Below, piece by piece: positions 44,297 through 54,259 of a stretch of 64,000 nucleotides of DNA (position 1 is the stretch's first letter; each line of letters starts with the position of its first letter). The notes under the pieces are model-generated. The model did not search any database, had not been told where the DNA came from, and worked only from the letters and a program-made list of their open reading frames with translations. The DNA comes from Enterobacter sp. 10-1. GTDB taxonomy: Bacteria; Pseudomonadota; Gammaproteobacteria; Enterobacterales; Enterobacteriaceae. The position numbers and the translations under genes are program-made. The stretch spans positions 286,127 through 350,126 of the forward strand of contig NISF01000007.1 in assembly GCA_002270295.1 (NCBI GenBank), in the 5' to 3' direction.

Positions 44297-44581
44297 ATGG
44301 GTGATGCATTAGGTCTGATCGAAACCAAAGGTCTGGTGGCCTGCATTGAAGCGGCGGACGCGATGTGTAAAGCCGCCAACGTCGAGCTGATTGGCTATGA
44401 AAACGTCGGCTCCGGGCTGGTCACCGCGATGGTGAAAGGCGACGTCGGGGCAGTAAAAGCGGCGGTGGATTCCGGCGTGGAATCGGCGCAGCGCATCGGG
44501 GAAGTGGTGACCTCGCTGGTTATCGCGCGTCCGCATAACGACATCAACAAAATCGTCGCACATTACAAAGTCGCGGAATAA
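44297..44581 (+). CDS. cmcB: CmcB, BMC-H shell protein
   Basis: 94 residues, a second BMC-H protein almost identical to the first apart from [15 protein letters not shown] and a C-terminal HYKVAE tail. AGGAGAACGCAA precedes the ATG. It forms hexamers in the choline microcompartment wall. Tandem near-identical copies indicate recent duplication and possible mixed hexamers. Confidence 0.92.
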   Translation: MGDALGLIETKGLVACIEAADAMCKAANVELIGYENVGSGLVTAMVKGDVGAVKAAVDSGVESAQRIGEVVTSLVIARPHNDINKIVAHYKVAE

Positions 44582-44592
44582 CGGGAGACAAC

Positions 44593-44874
44593 ATGATGAA
44601 AGAAGCGCTTGGTCTGATCGAAACCAAAGGTCTGGTGGCCTGTATTGAAGCCGCCGATGCGATGTGTAAAGCCGCCAACGTCGAGCTGATTGGCTATGAA
44701 AACGTCGGCTCCGGGCTGGTCACCGCGATGGTGAAAGGCGACGTCGGCGCGGTGAACGCGGCGGTGGACTCCGGCGTTGAAGCGGCGAAACGCATCGGCG
44801 AAGTCGTCACCTCTCGCGTCATTGCGCGACCGCATAACGATATCGAGAAAATCGCGTCGCAGCACAAAGCATGA
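44593..44874 (+). CDS. cmcC: CmcC, BMC-H shell protein
   Basis: 93 residues, the third tandem BMC-H protein ([20 protein letters not shown]). It differs from CmcB mainly in [18 protein letters not shown] and the tail EKIASQHKA. The MM start has two candidate ATG codons at 44593 and 44596 with GGGAGA upstream. Shell role as for its neighbours. Confidence 0.92.
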   Translation: MMKEALGLIETKGLVACIEAADAMCKAANVELIGYENVGSGLVTAMVKGDVGAVNAAVDSGVEAAKRIGEVVTSRVIARPHNDIEKIASQHKA

Positions 44875-44927
44875 CCTGACAGGGTGCGCCCCGTCTCCAC
44901 TCTTTTAGTCTGATGAAGGATAGACTC

Positions 44928-46529
44928 ATGATTGAACTGGATAACGATTTGCAGTCCCGCCAGAACGCGCGGGAACTGGTGCGCAGCGCCAAAAAGGCCC
45001 AGGCGATTCTGGCCACCTTTTCGCAGCAGCAAATCGACGCCATCGTGAAAAACGTGGCCCAGGAAGCGGCGCACCACGCCGAAGCGCTGGCGAAAATGGC
45101 CTCGGAAGAGACCGGATTTGGCAACTGGCAGGATAAGGTGCTGAAGAACCGTTTTGCCTCGCTGCGCGTCTACGACGCCATCAAAGATATGAAGACCGTC
45201 GGCATCATTCATGACGATCCGCTAAAAAAAGTGATGGACGTGGGCGTGCCGCTGGGGGTGATTTGCGCGCTGGTGCCGTCCACCAACCCAACCTCGACCG
45301 TTATCTATAAAACGCTGATTGCCCTCAAGGCCGGCAACGCGATTATCTTTTCGCCGCATCCCGGCGCACGCGAGTGCAGCTGGAAAGCGATAGAGATCGT
45401 TAAGCGCGCCGCCGAAGCCGCAGGCGCCCCGGCAGGCAGCGTCAGCGCTATCACCCAGCTGACCCTTGAAGCCACCTCCGAACTGATGCACAGCAAAGAG
45501 GTCTCGCTGATCCTCGCCACCGGCGGCGAAGGGATGGTGCGCGCGGCGTATGCCTCCGGCACCCCGACCATCAGCGGCGGCCCGGGTAACGGCCCGGCGT
45601 TTATCGAACGCAGCGCCGATATCCACCACGCGGTGAAAGATATCATCACCAGCAAAACCTTCGATAACGGGGTGATCTGCGCCTCCGAGCAGTCGATCAT
45701 CGTCGAACGCTGCATTTACGACGAAGTCCATCGCGAGCTGGAAGCCCAGGGCGCGTACTTTATGAACGAGGGCGAAGCGGCGAAAATGGCGGCCCTGCTG
45801 CTGCGCGCCAACGGCACCATCAACCCGAAAGTGGTTGGCAAAACCGCGCTGTATCTGAGCCAGATGGCCGGCTTCAGCGTCCCGGCCAGCACCCGGGTGC
45901 TGATCGCCGAGCAAACCACCGTCTCGCACAAAAACCCCTATTCTCGCGAAAAGCTGTGTCCGGTACTCGGCCTGTACGTGGAAGAGGACTGGAAGGCGGC
46001 CTGCAACCGGGTGATGGAGCTGCTGACCAATGAAGGCCTCGGCCACACCCTGGTGATCCACACCCGTAACCAGGACGTCATTCGCCAGTTCTGCCTCGAA
46101 AAACCGGTTAACCGCATTCTGATCAACACTCCGGCGGCGCTGGGCGGCATCGGGGCGACCACCAATATCACTCCGGCATTAACCCTTGGCTGCGGCGCCG
46201 TCGGCGGCGGTTCCAGCTCCGATAACGTCGGGCCAATGAACCTGCTCAACATCCGCAGAGTGGGCTACGGCGTGCGCTCCATTGATGAACTGCGCGCTCC
46301 GGGCAGCCGCCCTGAACCGCAGCCCACCATCGTCGCCCCGGTCGATAACCCGCACCGCAGCATTTTTGACGACCAGCGCTTCACCGCGCCTGCCGCTGCT
46401 GCTGTGACCCACAGCGCGACGGCGGACGATCGTTTTGCGGTCCGCGCGGCCGTCGAGGCGGAAGGCGACATCAACGAGCAAAACGTGGAGCGCATTATTC
46501 GCCAGGTGCTGGAGCGCCTCGGTAAGTAA
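44928..46529 (+). CDS. cutF: CutF, CoA-acylating acetaldehyde dehydrogenase
   Basis: 533 residues from MIELDNDLQSRQNARELVRS; AAGGATAGACTC makes this ATG better than the one at 44913. It is an EutE/PduP-type enzyme: VPLGVICALVPSTNPTSTVI, SGGPGNGPAFIERS and the catalytic Cys251 in DNGVICASEQS. It converts acetaldehyde, NAD and CoA to acetyl-CoA. The last 22 residues form an amphipathic helix (NVERIIRQVLERLGK) after a long alanine-rich linker, a probable encapsulation peptide that directs it into the shell. Confidence 0.94.
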   Translation: MIELDNDLQSRQNARELVRSAKKAQAILATFSQQQIDAIVKNVAQEAAHHAEALAKMASEETGFGNWQDKVLKNRFASLRVYDAIKDMKTVGIIHDDPLKKVMDVGVPLGVICALVPSTNPTSTVIYKTLIALKAGNAIIFSPHPGARECSWKAIEIVKRAAEAAGAPAGSVSAITQLTLEATSELMHSKEVSLILATGGEGMVRAAYASGTPTISGGPGNGPAFIERSADIHHAVKDIITSKTFDNGVICASEQSIIVERCIYDEVHRELEAQGAYFMNEGEAAKMAALLLRANGTINPKVVGKTALYLSQMAGFSVPASTRVLIAEQTTVSHKNPYSREKLCPVLGLYVEEDWKAACNRVMELLTNEGLGHTLVIHTRNQDVIRQFCLEKPVNRILINTPAALGGIGATTNITPALTLGCGAVGGGSSSDNVGPMNLLNIRRVGYGVRSIDELRAPGSRPEPQPTIVAPVDNPHRSIFDDQRFTAPAAAAVTHSATADDRFAVRAAVEAEGDINEQNVERIIRQVLERLGK

Positions 46530-46555
46530 TGCATTGAGATAAGGCGATAAAAACG

Positions 46556-46813
46556 ATGATTCTCGCAAAGGTAGTCGGACATGTCGTCGCCACGCAGAAA
46601 TGCGCTGAGCTACGCGGCAGCAACCTGCTGTTAATCACCAAATTAGACGATGAGCAGCGGCCAATGAAGGACCAGACCTGGGTCGCCGTCGATAGCGTCG
46701 GTGCAGGCATGCACGACATCGTGCTGGCCGAAGAGTATTTCGCGCTCAACCGGGACCGCTACAAGGCCATGTCGGTGGTTGCCATTGTCGAGAACGTGTT
46801 TCGGGACGCTTAA
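46556..46813 (+). CDS. cmcD: CmcD, EutN/CcmL-type BMC-P vertex protein
   Basis: 85 residues of the BMC-P family: MILAKVVGHVVATQKCAELR, MKDQTWVAVDSVGAGMHDIV and DRYKAMSVVAIVENV. These form pentamers capping the shell vertices. It lies between cutF and cutO, 26 bases after the former, with a rather weak upstream site (GCGATAAAAACG). Confidence 0.93.
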   Translation: MILAKVVGHVVATQKCAELRGSNLLLITKLDDEQRPMKDQTWVAVDSVGAGMHDIVLAEEYFALNRDRYKAMSVVAIVENVFRDA

Positions 46814-46828
46814 GGAGTGAATAGTCCA

Positions 46829-47983
46829 ATGAGTGAATTTTTGCTGAAACCTCGGATCCGCTTTGGTCAGGACGCGCTTGCGGTCCTGACCGAGCTTCCC
46901 GCCCGCAGCGTCCTGCTGGTCACCGATAAGGCGATGGTGAAATTTGGTCTCGCCGAACGCGTGACCCGGATCCTGCACCAGCGCGGCATCACCTTCCAGG
47001 TCTGGGACGACGTGGTGGCCGACCCGGATATCGCCACTATCGTGCGCGGTATGAAGCTGATGGACGACAGCTACCCGGATCTGGTTATCGCCCTGGGCGG
47101 CGGTTCGGTGATTGATGCAGCCAAAGCGGTTATTTTCGCCCTGGCGCAAACCCGCCCGGACGCCCGCCGCGAGCGCCCCTGCTTCGTGGCGATCCCCACC
47201 ACCAGCGGCACCGGCTCTGAAGTGACCGCCTTTTCGGTGGTGAAAGCCCACGCCGAAAAACTGGTGCTGGTGGACCCGTCCCTGCTGCCGGATATCGCCA
47301 TTCTCGACCCGGCGCTGGTGGCCTCGGTGCCGCCAGCGATCACCGCCGATACCGGGATGGACGTTCTGTGCCACGCGCTGGAAGCCTACGTCTCTCTTGA
47401 TGCCAGCGACTTTTCCGATGCGCTGGCGGAAAAAGTGGTGCAGCAGGTGTTTCGCTACCTGCCGACCTGCTGGCGCAGCGGCGACAACCTGCTGGCGCGG
47501 GAAAAGATGCACAACGCCTCCTGCATGGCGGGAATGGCCTTTACCAACGCCTCGCTCGGCATCACCCACAGCCTCGCCCACGCGCTTGGCGGCGTCTTCC
47601 GCGTCCCGCACGGCCGCGCCAACGCGCTGCTGATGGCGGAGGTCGTGGCGTGGAACGCGGATTATCAGGGGCAGTGTGATACCGATGCCGCGCGCAAATA
47701 CGCTCGTCTGGCTCATCTGCTGGATCTGCCGGCCGCCGGCCCCCGCCAGGGCGTCGCCAGCCTGCTGATCGCCATTCAGGCATTAAAAGACGAAATGACC
47801 ATGCCGGCCGGCATCCGCGATACCGGCGTCGATACCGCTGATTTTGATCGGCGGCTGGCGGAAATGGTCGGTCAGGCGCTGCGCGATAGCTGTACCCCCA
47901 CCAACCCGCGCACGCCGGACGCTCACGCTTTAACCGAACTCTATCGCCGGGCGTGGACCGGCGGCGCCGTTCAGGGCCACTGA
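46829..47983 (+). CDS. cutO: CutO, iron-containing alcohol dehydrogenase
   Basis: 384 residues from [20 protein letters not shown], with TAAGGAG eleven bases upstream. The NAD-binding [24 protein letters not shown] and metal-binding [11 protein letters not shown] and RVPHGRANA segments define a group III (PduQ-like) dehydrogenase. It reduces acetaldehyde to ethanol, regenerating NAD inside the shell. It ends 26 bases before cutC. Confidence 0.93.
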   Translation: MSEFLLKPRIRFGQDALAVLTELPARSVLLVTDKAMVKFGLAERVTRILHQRGITFQVWDDVVADPDIATIVRGMKLMDDSYPDLVIALGGGSVIDAAKAVIFALAQTRPDARRERPCFVAIPTTSGTGSEVTAFSVVKAHAEKLVLVDPSLLPDIAILDPALVASVPPAITADTGMDVLCHALEAYVSLDASDFSDALAEKVVQQVFRYLPTCWRSGDNLLAREKMHNASCMAGMAFTNASLGITHSLAHALGGVFRVPHGRANALLMAEVVAWNADYQGQCDTDAARKYARLAHLLDLPAAGPRQGVASLLIAIQALKDEMTMPAGIRDTGVDTADFDRRLAEMVGQALRDSCTPTNPRTPDAHALTELYRRAWTGGAVQGH

Positions 47984-48008
47984 TAACAAGAACTGGAGAA
48001 CCTTACCC

Positions 48009-51000
48009 ATGGCACACTACAGCTTAACGCCGCGCGTCAACGTGTTGGCAGAACGTTTACTCTCACAAAAAAGCACCCTGTGCACCGAACATGCCACGAC
48101 GCTGAACGCCCTTGATGGCGATATCGCGGGCGTCCCCGCCGCCGTTAAACCGGCGCGCCGCTTCTATGAACTGATGCGCCAGCTGCCGGTATGCATCAGC
48201 GCCGACGAGCTGATCGTCGGCAACCAGACCCGCAAACCGCACGGGGCAATTTTTCACGATGAAAGCGCGACCCATCGCCCGTCGGCGTTCCAGTTTCTCA
48301 ATCTGAACAGCGACCTCGACTCTCCGGACTATAAGCTGGTCATCGAGAAAGGCGTGCTGGCGATCAGGCACCAGCTCGAAGAGAAAACCCGCAGCCTGGG
48401 CAGCGCCGTCAGCCGCAGCGGCATGGATGAAGTCAACGGCTGCCGCGCGGCGATTTACGCCTGCGACGGGCTGCTGACCCTGGCACAAAACCTGGCTAAC
48501 AGCGCGGAAACCTTAGCCGCCGGCGAAAGCAACGCTTATCGCCAGAGCGAGCTGCGCGACAGCGCCGCCATCCTGCACCACGTTCCTGCCCACCCGGCGC
48601 GTAGTTTTAAAGAAGCCTGCCAGGCCTTTTATCTGTTCCAGCTCGCGCTGCAGCTCGATAACGGCAGCTATGCGGTGAACCCGGAAGGCGCCGATAAGGC
48701 CCTGCTGCCTTGGTATCAGCGCGATATCGACAGCGGCGCCCTGACGCCGCAGCAGGCCTATGAAATCGTCGAATGCCTGTGGTTCAAGCTGGCGGAGCTG
48801 AGTGAAGTCCGCGCCGCCTGCGCCATCGACGGCTACCCGATGTTTGACGCGCTGCTGCACGGCGCGAGCCTCGAAAACGCCAGCATCAATGCGCTCTCCG
48901 ACATGTTCCTCAGCGCGCAGCGCAACCTCAGCGCGCGGAATCTACCGGTGCGCCTGTTCCGCGGCGCGCAACAAGTCTCTACCGCGCCGTTTGCCGCCTG
49001 CGGCGATACGCCGGTGATGGAAGGACTAACCCCGCGCATGCAGCGCCTGCGTAATCACTATCTGACCGTGCGTCCGAGCGTCTCTATCTACCGCGCGCTG
49101 GCCTTTACCGAGGTGGTCAAAGCCAACCCGGGCATGCCAACCATTCTGCTGCGCGCCAAAGCGTTCCGTCACGCCTGCGAAACCGCGCCGATCCTGATTC
49201 AGGATGACGAACTGATCGTCGGCCATCCGTGCGGCAAACCGCGCGCGGGCGCCTTCTCGCCGGATATCGCCTGGCGCTGGGTGCGCGACGAGCTCGACAC
49301 CATGAGCACCCGCCCGCAGGATCCGTTTGAGATCAGCGAAGAAGATAAAAAAACCATTCGCGAAGAGATCGTGCCGTTCTGGGAAGGCCGTTCGCTGGAT
49401 GAGATTTGCGAAGCGCAGTATCGCGAAGCCGGCGTCTGGGCGTTCAGCGGCGAGACCTTCGTCAGCGACCTCTCCTATCACCAGATCAACGGCGGCGGCG
49501 ATACCTGCCCGGGCTACGACGTCCTGCTGTTCACCAAAGGGATGAACGGCATTAAGGCCGATGCGCAGGCCCGCCTCGATCGGCTGAGCATGGAAAACCC
49601 GGAAGATATCGACCGTATTTATTACTACAAAGCGGCGATCGAAACCTGCGAAGGCGTCATTAACTACTCCCACCGCATCGCCGCGCATGCCCGCGAACTG
49701 GCGGCCACGGAGCAGAACGCCCAGCGTCGCGCCGAGCTGCTGACCATCGCCGAGGTTAACCAGAACGTGCCGGCCAACCCGCCGAAAACCCTACAGGAAG
49801 CGCTGCAGAGCATCTGGACCGTGGAGTCGCTGTTCGAAGTCGAAGAGAACCAGACCGGCCTCTCCCTCGGCCGCGTTGACCAGTACTGCTACCCGATGTT
49901 TGAGGCCGATATTCGCGAAGGCCGCCTGACCCACGAGTCCGCGCTGGAGATGATGCAGGCCTTTATCATCAAGTGCGCCGAGCTGATGTGGATGTCCAGC
50001 GAGCTGGGGGCGAAATACTTCGCCGGCTATCAGCCGTTTATCAACCTGACCGTCGGCGGCCAGAAGCGCTCCGGCGGCGATGCCTGCAACGATCTCACTT
50101 ATCTGATTATGGACGCCGTGCGCTTTGTGAAGGTTTACCAGCCGTCGCTGGCCTGCCGCATTCACAACCAGTCGCCGCAGAAGTACATGGAAAAAATCGT
50201 CGACGTGGTGAAAGCGGGCATGGGCTTCCCGGCCTGCCACTTCGATGACTCCCATATCAAGATGATGCTGCGTAAAGGCTTCGATTTCGAAGACGCCCGC
50301 GACTACTGCCTGATGGGCTGCGTGGAGCCGCAGAAATCCGGCCGCATCTACCAGTGGACCTCCACCGGCTACACCCAGTGGCCCATCGCCATCGAGTTCG
50401 TGCTGAACCGCGGCCGGATGGTGCTGTTCGATAGCTATCAGGGGCTGGATACCGGCGATCTGCGCGACCTGCACACCTTCGAAGCGTTCGACGCGGCGGT
50501 GAAAAAGCAGATTGCCCATATCGTGCGCCTGTCGGCAATCGGGACGGTGATCAGCCAGCGCGTGCACCGCGACGTGGCGCCGAAACCGCTGATGTCGCTG
50601 CTGGTGGAAGGCTGCATGGAGAGCGGTAAAGACGTGGCGGCCGGCGGCGCGATGGTCAACCACGGGCCGGGGCTGATCTTCTCGGGCCTGGCGACCTACG
50701 TCGACTCCCTCGCCGCGATCCGTAAGCTGGTGTATGAAGATAAAAAATATACCCTTGAGCAGATCCGCGACGCGATGCTGGCGAACTTTGAAGGCTTCGA
50801 AGGGCTGCGCCGCGACTGCCTGAATGCGCCGAAATACGGCAACGACGATAACTACGTTGACCAGTACGCGCTGGATATTACCGAGTGGACGGAGCGCGAG
50901 TGCCGTAAGTACCAGATGCTCTACTCCACCCTCAGCCACGGCACCCTGTCGATCTCCAACAACACGCCGATCGGCGAGCTGACCAACGCGACGCCGAACG

Positions 51001-51395
51001 GTCGCCTGGCGTGGATGCCGCTCTCGGACGGTATCAGCCCGACGCAGGGCGCCGATAAGCAAGGCCCGACGGCGATAATCAAGTCGGTCAGCAAGATGAA
51101 CGTGGAGACCATGAACATCGGCATGGTGCATAACTTCAAGTTCCTCAAAGGCTTGCTGGATACTCCCGAAGGACGCCACGGCCTGATCACGCTGCTGCGT
51201 ACCGCCTCGATTCTCGGCAACGGCCAGATGCAGTTCAGCTACGTCGATAACGAAGTGCTGAAAAAAGCCCAGCAGGAGCCGGAAAAATACCGCGACCTGA
51301 TCGTCCGGGTAGCGGGCTACAGCGCCTACTTCGTCGAACTGTGCAAGGAAGTTCAGGATGAAATTATCAGCCGCACGGTCATTGAGAAGTTCTAA
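48009..51395 (+). CDS. cutC: CutC, choline trimethylamine-lyase (glycyl radical enzyme, long type II form)
   Basis: 1128 residues, the long type II form, identical in length to K. pneumoniae CutC. The catalytic Cys771 with Glu773 ([10 protein letters not shown]) and glycyl radical Gly1103 (RVAGYSAYF) are at the residue numbers known for that enzyme. It cleaves choline to trimethylamine and acetaldehyde after CutD forms the radical. The first 340 residues repeat the beginning of the catalytic domain ([20 protein letters not shown] against [20 protein letters not shown]), a degenerate duplication absent from short CutC forms. GGAGAACC-type site precedes the ATG. An ERIC-family element lies between it and cutD. 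Confidence 0.97.
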   Translation: MAHYSLTPRVNVLAERLLSQKSTLCTEHATTLNALDGDIAGVPAAVKPARRFYELMRQLPVCISADELIVGNQTRKPHGAIFHDESATHRPSAFQFLNLNSDLDSPDYKLVIEKGVLAIRHQLEEKTRSLGSAVSRSGMDEVNGCRAAIYACDGLLTLAQNLANSAETLAAGESNAYRQSELRDSAAILHHVPAHPARSFKEACQAFYLFQLALQLDNGSYAVNPEGADKALLPWYQRDIDSGALTPQQAYEIVECLWFKLAELSEVRAACAIDGYPMFDALLHGASLENASINALSDMFLSAQRNLSARNLPVRLFRGAQQVSTAPFAACGDTPVMEGLTPRMQRLRNHYLTVRPSVSIYRALAFTEVVKANPGMPTILLRAKAFRHACETAPILIQDDELIVGHPCGKPRAGAFSPDIAWRWVRDELDTMSTRPQDPFEISEEDKKTIREEIVPFWEGRSLDEICEAQYREAGVWAFSGETFVSDLSYHQINGGGDTCPGYDVLLFTKGMNGIKADAQARLDRLSMENPEDIDRIYYYKAAIETCEGVINYSHRIAAHARELAATEQNAQRRAELLTIAEVNQNVPANPPKTLQEALQSIWTVESLFEVEENQTGLSLGRVDQYCYPMFEADIREGRLTHESALEMMQAFIIKCAELMWMSSELGAKYFAGYQPFINLTVGGQKRSGGDACNDLTYLIMDAVRFVKVYQPSLACRIHNQSPQKYMEKIVDVVKAGMGFPACHFDDSHIKMMLRKGFDFEDARDYCLMGCVEPQKSGRIYQWTSTGYTQWPIAIEFVLNRGRMVLFDSYQGLDTGDLRDLHTFEAFDAAVKKQIAHIVRLSAIGTVISQRVHRDVAPKPLMSLLVEGCMESGKDVAAGGAMVNHGPGLIFSGLATYVDSLAAIRKLVYEDKKYTLEQIRDAMLANFEGFEGLRRDCLNAPKYGNDDNYVDQYALDITEWTERECRKYQMLYSTLSHGTLSISNNTPIGELTNATPNGRLAWMPLSDGISPTQGADKQGPTAIIKSVSKMNVETMNIGMVHNFKFLKGLLDTPEGRHGLITLLRTASILGNGQMQFSYVDNEVLKKAQQEPEKYRDLIVRVAGYSAYFVELCKEVQDEIISRTVIEKF

Positions 51396-51410
51396 TTTAA
51401 AGACATTTTC

Positions 51411-51530
51411 CCCTATGGATTTCGAGTTGTAGAAAGGCGGTAAGCCCGTACATCCCAGGAGCATAGATAGCTATGTGACTGGGGTGAACAGGCGCAGCCA
51501 ACGCATCTACAGCCCGAAAGACGACGGGGA
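51411..51530. repeat. ERIC-family element between cutC and cutD
   Basis: The element carries the core CCCAGGAGCATAG-ATAG-CTATGTGACTGGG, a perfect inverted repeat, with GTGACTGGGGTGA and CGCAGCCAACGC, which match the recalled ERIC consensus. Outer arms TTTCGAGTTGTAGA (51420) and TCTACAGCCCGAAA (51506) also pair, with two mismatches. The whole 120 bp folds as one hairpin within the cut transcript, starting 16 bases after the cutC stop and ending ten bases before the cutD GTG. Confidence 0.85.
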
Positions 51531-51540
51531 GGAGGCAAGC

Positions 51541-52488
51541 GTGATCGCAACACAAGAATTAACCGGGCGCATTTTCAATATTCAGAAGTACTCGATCTAC
51601 GACGGGGATGGTATTCGCACGCTGGTTTTTTTCAAAGGCTGCAATATCCGCTGCCCGTGGTGCGCTAACCCGGAAGGGCTTACCAGCCAGTTTCAGGTGA
51701 TGTTCTCGCAGGATAAGTGCGTTAACTGCGGCGACTGCGTCAGCGTCTGCCCGGCGGGTATTCATTACCGGGCGGAGGAAAACGGCGAAATGAAGCACTT
51801 CGTCGACCGCAATAAAGACTGCATCGGCTGCCGTAAATGCGAAGAGATTTGCACCCGGAACGCGCTGGATATTATGGGCAAGGATGTCACCGTCAGCGAG
51901 CTGATGGAGATAATCATGCAGGATTACGATTTTTATATCGCCTCCGGCGGCGGCGTGACCATCGGCGGCGGCGAAATGAGCCTGCAAACCGATTTTGCCG
52001 TCGCCTTATTTAGCGAATGCAAAAAGATGATGCTCAATACCGCTATCGAAACTCAGGGCACCACCCCGCTGGCTAATTACCAGAAGCTCGCGCCGGTCAC
52101 CGACACCTTCTTATTCGATATTAAACAAATCAATAGCGCGCACCATAAAGCGTTATTCGGCATTGGCAACGAAGGTATCCGCCGCAATCTGGAGTGGCTG
52201 GTGGATTCCGGCGCCAACGTGATTGTCAGAATGCCGCTGGTGCGCGGATATAACGACTCCTGGGAGGCAATTACCGGCGCAATTGATTATGTACAGAAGC
52301 TAGCCAAACGCGGACATATCCGCCGCATCGATATGCTGCCGTACCACCAGCTGGGACGTAAAAAATATGAACGCCTGGATATGCCGTACCCGATTACCCA
52401 GGACCCGTCTTATTCGCCCGAAGAATTAGACCGGCTGGAAACGTTCTTCGTGCAGTTTGATTTTGATATTCGTTTAGTCCGCCATTAA
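51541..52488 (+). CDS. cutD: CutD, choline TMA-lyase activating enzyme (radical SAM)
   Basis: 315 residues from GTG at 51541, preceded by GGGGAGGAGGCAAGC; an in-frame GTG at 51475 lies inside the ERIC element. The radical SAM cysteines are Cys34, Cys38 and Cys41 (GCNIRCPWCANPEG). Two ferredoxin clusters follow (CVNCGDCVSVCPAG, CIGCRKCEEICTRNA), as in glycyl radical activases with an insert. ASGGGVTIGGGEMSLQ binds SAM. It abstracts a hydrogen from Gly1103 of CutC. The lower GC in its second half is unlike the rest of the operon. Confidence 0.95.
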   Translation: MIATQELTGRIFNIQKYSIYDGDGIRTLVFFKGCNIRCPWCANPEGLTSQFQVMFSQDKCVNCGDCVSVCPAGIHYRAEENGEMKHFVDRNKDCIGCRKCEEICTRNALDIMGKDVTVSELMEIIMQDYDFYIASGGGVTIGGGEMSLQTDFAVALFSECKKMMLNTAIETQGTTPLANYQKLAPVTDTFLFDIKQINSAHHKALFGIGNEGIRRNLEWLVDSGANVIVRMPLVRGYNDSWEAITGAIDYVQKLAKRGHIRRIDMLPYHQLGRKKYERLDMPYPITQDPSYSPEELDRLETFFVQFDFDIRLVRH

Positions 52489-52500
52489 CAGGAGCTGACA

Positions 52501-52923
52501 ATGAAAAGTTTAGGCGTAATTGAAACGCGAGGGCTGGTCGCCGCCATTCAGGCCGTCGACGCCGCCTGTAAAGCCGCAGGCGTGAGCTGCATAGGCTACC
52601 GTAAAATCGGCTCGGGGCTGGTCAGCGTCTGCTTTGAAGGCGAAATCAGCGCCATCCACACCGCGATTGAGCGCGGCGTCGAAGTCGTCGCCGCGGGCCA
52701 GGTCGTCGGCTCGCTGGTCATCGCCCGCCCGGAACGCAGCGTGGTCGATGCGCTGGGTAAATTAAAAGGCCGCCCGTCGCGCCCTGCGGCTAAGATCGAC
52801 GCGCCGCTCCCTGTGGAAGAAGAAAAAGACGCGGCGGAGCCGACCGCTCAGTACCCGGCGCAGCCCGCACCGGGCCAGACGGAAGATAAAAACGCCGCGC
52901 AGAGGAAAGGGAAGAAGGCATGA
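52501..52923 (+). CDS. cmcE: CmcE, BMC-H shell protein with C-terminal tail
   Basis: 140 residues. A BMC domain at residues 1-85 (MKSLGVIETRGLVAAIQAVD; IGSGLVSVCFEGEISAIHTA) is followed by a 55-residue disordered tail rich in proline, alanine and charged residues ending KGKKA. In K. pneumoniae this is the long shell protein of the choline microcompartment. CAGGAGCTGAC precedes the ATG and the stop overlaps the phosphotransacylase start by four bases. Confidence 0.92.
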   Translation: MKSLGVIETRGLVAAIQAVDAACKAAGVSCIGYRKIGSGLVSVCFEGEISAIHTAIERGVEVVAAGQVVGSLVIARPERSVVDALGKLKGRPSRPAAKIDAPLPVEEEKDAAEPTAQYPAQPAPGQTEDKNAAQRKGKKA

Positions 52924-53546
52924 TCGACGCTCTGTTACATGAAAAAATTGCCGCCCGCCTGACCCGCATCGCCCCGGAGATCCCGGTGGGCATCTCTAAC
53001 CGCCACGTTCACCTGGCGCAGCAGGATGTCGAGGCGCTGTTCGGCAAGGGCTACGCGCTAACCCCGCTGAAGCCGCTGCGTCAGACGGGGCAGTTCGCCG
53101 CCGAAGAGTGCGTCACCGTGGTCGGGCCGAAGGGTTCGCTGACCCACGTTCGCGTCCTCGGCCCCACGCGCCCGTGCAGTCAGCTGGAAATTTCCCGCGC
53201 CGACTGCTTCACTCTCGGTATCAGGGCGCCGGTGCGCGAGTCCGGCCAGCTGGAGAACGCCGGCAGCGCGCTGCTGATCGGCCCGGCGGGCCACGTTGAG
53301 CTTCGTTCGCAGGTGATCTGCGCCTGGCGACATATTCATATGTCGCCGCAGGACGCACGCCGGCTGAACGTCAGCAACGGGCAGAAGGTCAGCGTCCGCA
53401 GCAACGGCGAGCGCCGGCTGACGTTTGATGAAGTGGTGATTCGGGTGCGCGATGATTTTGTGCTTGAGTTCCATATCGATACCGAAGAGGCCAACGCCGC
53501 CGGGCTGAAAAACGGCGCGCAGGTCGTCATCACCCAGCCCGCTTAA
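52920..53546 (+). CDS. pduL: PduL-type phosphate acyltransferase (acetyl-CoA to acetyl phosphate)
   Basis: 208 residues of the PduL family. The zinc-binding histidines are in PVGISNRHVHL and WRHIHMSPQDARRL; EDALFGKGYALTPLKPL-type and GQFAAEECVTVVGPKG match domain 1. It converts acetyl-CoA from CutF to acetyl phosphate for ATP production by acetate kinase. The N terminus (MIDALLHEKIAARLTRIA) is an amphipathic helix that may be an encapsulation peptide. Four-base overlap with CmcE. Confidence 0.92.
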   Translation: MIDALLHEKIAARLTRIAPEIPVGISNRHVHLAQQDVEALFGKGYALTPLKPLRQTGQFAAEECVTVVGPKGSLTHVRVLGPTRPCSQLEISRADCFTLGIRAPVRESGQLENAGSALLIGPAGHVELRSQVICAWRHIHMSPQDARRLNVSNGQKVSVRSNGERRLTFDEVVIRVRDDFVLEFHIDTEEANAAGLKNGAQVVITQPA

Positions 53547-53558
53547 CGGAGACAGGCC

Positions 53559-54245
53559 ATGACCGACGAAGAGATCGAACGCCTGGTGACGCGGATTATC
53601 CAGCGGCTACAGCCGCCGGTTCTGGTAATGGTCGCCGCCGCCGACGGCTACCGGCAAGCGATCCGCCGCCGTCTGGCGGGCTGCGGGCATCCGCTGCATA
53701 TCGTACTGGACGAAGGCACCCCGGACGCCGCATGCTGGCAGGAAACCGGCACAATCGTCCCGGCGTCAGCCTGGCAGGAAGCGCTGCCTGCAATGGCCTG
53801 GCGAGCGGTGATAGTGCCGTTTCTCGACTATCCGCTGGCGGCAGACCTGGCGAACGGCAACCTGCGAAGCCCGTTCGCCAGACGCCTGCACGAGGCGCTG
53901 CTTGGCGGCCTGCCGGTGCTGGCGCTGCGCTACCACTGCGATCCCGGCAGCGAGCTCAATCAGCTGTGCGGCGCGGCGGCCCACTCGGCCTACGCCGGGC
54001 AGATGCGCTCGACGCTGGCCCGGCTGACGGAGTGCGGCGTTACGCTGTGCGATATGAACGAGCTGCTGGAGCGGCTGACATCGGGTAGCGCAGCGGCGAC
54101 GCCGGCGAGCGCGGCGCGGCGTTATCTCACTGTCACAGACGTGGTGAATAATCCGGCGCTAGCCTCCGCGCCCGATGCCGAACTGACCGATGCCGCCATC
54201 GATTTTTTAAAAAACAGAAAAAAAGAACCTTACCTTAATAAATAG
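53559..54245 (+). CDS. Microcompartment-associated protein, TIGR02536-like (Eut-type accessory family)
   Basis: 228 residues. I recognise the pattern FLDYPLAADLANGNLRSPFA and EALLGGLPVLALRYHCDPGS, which matches a family found in ethanolamine and glycyl-radical microcompartment operons (TIGR02536 type), of unknown biochemistry; the assignment is moderately sure. The N terminus MTDEEIERLVTRIIQRLQPP resembles an encapsulation helix and the CutF C terminus. ACGGAGACAGGCC precedes the ATG. The C-terminal end is alanine-rich then lysine-rich. Confidence 0.6.
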   Translation: MTDEEIERLVTRIIQRLQPPVLVMVAAADGYRQAIRRRLAGCGHPLHIVLDEGTPDAACWQETGTIVPASAWQEALPAMAWRAVIVPFLDYPLAADLANGNLRSPFARRLHEALLGGLPVLALRYHCDPGSELNQLCGAAAHSAYAGQMRSTLARLTECGVTLCDMNELLERLTSGSAAATPASAARRYLTVTDVVNNPALASAPDAELTDAAIDFLKNRKKEPYLNK

Positions 54246-54259
54246 ACCCGGAGTTTATT

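Noticed and set aside
49791..51464. 557-residue antisense open frame across cutC
   Set aside because: Same artefact pattern, opposite a gene with every catalytic residue intact; no ribosome site at its start.
51475..51540. Upstream GTG start for cutD
   Set aside because: It lies in the ERIC element; GTG at 51541 has a GGAGGAG site and gives the normal protein length.
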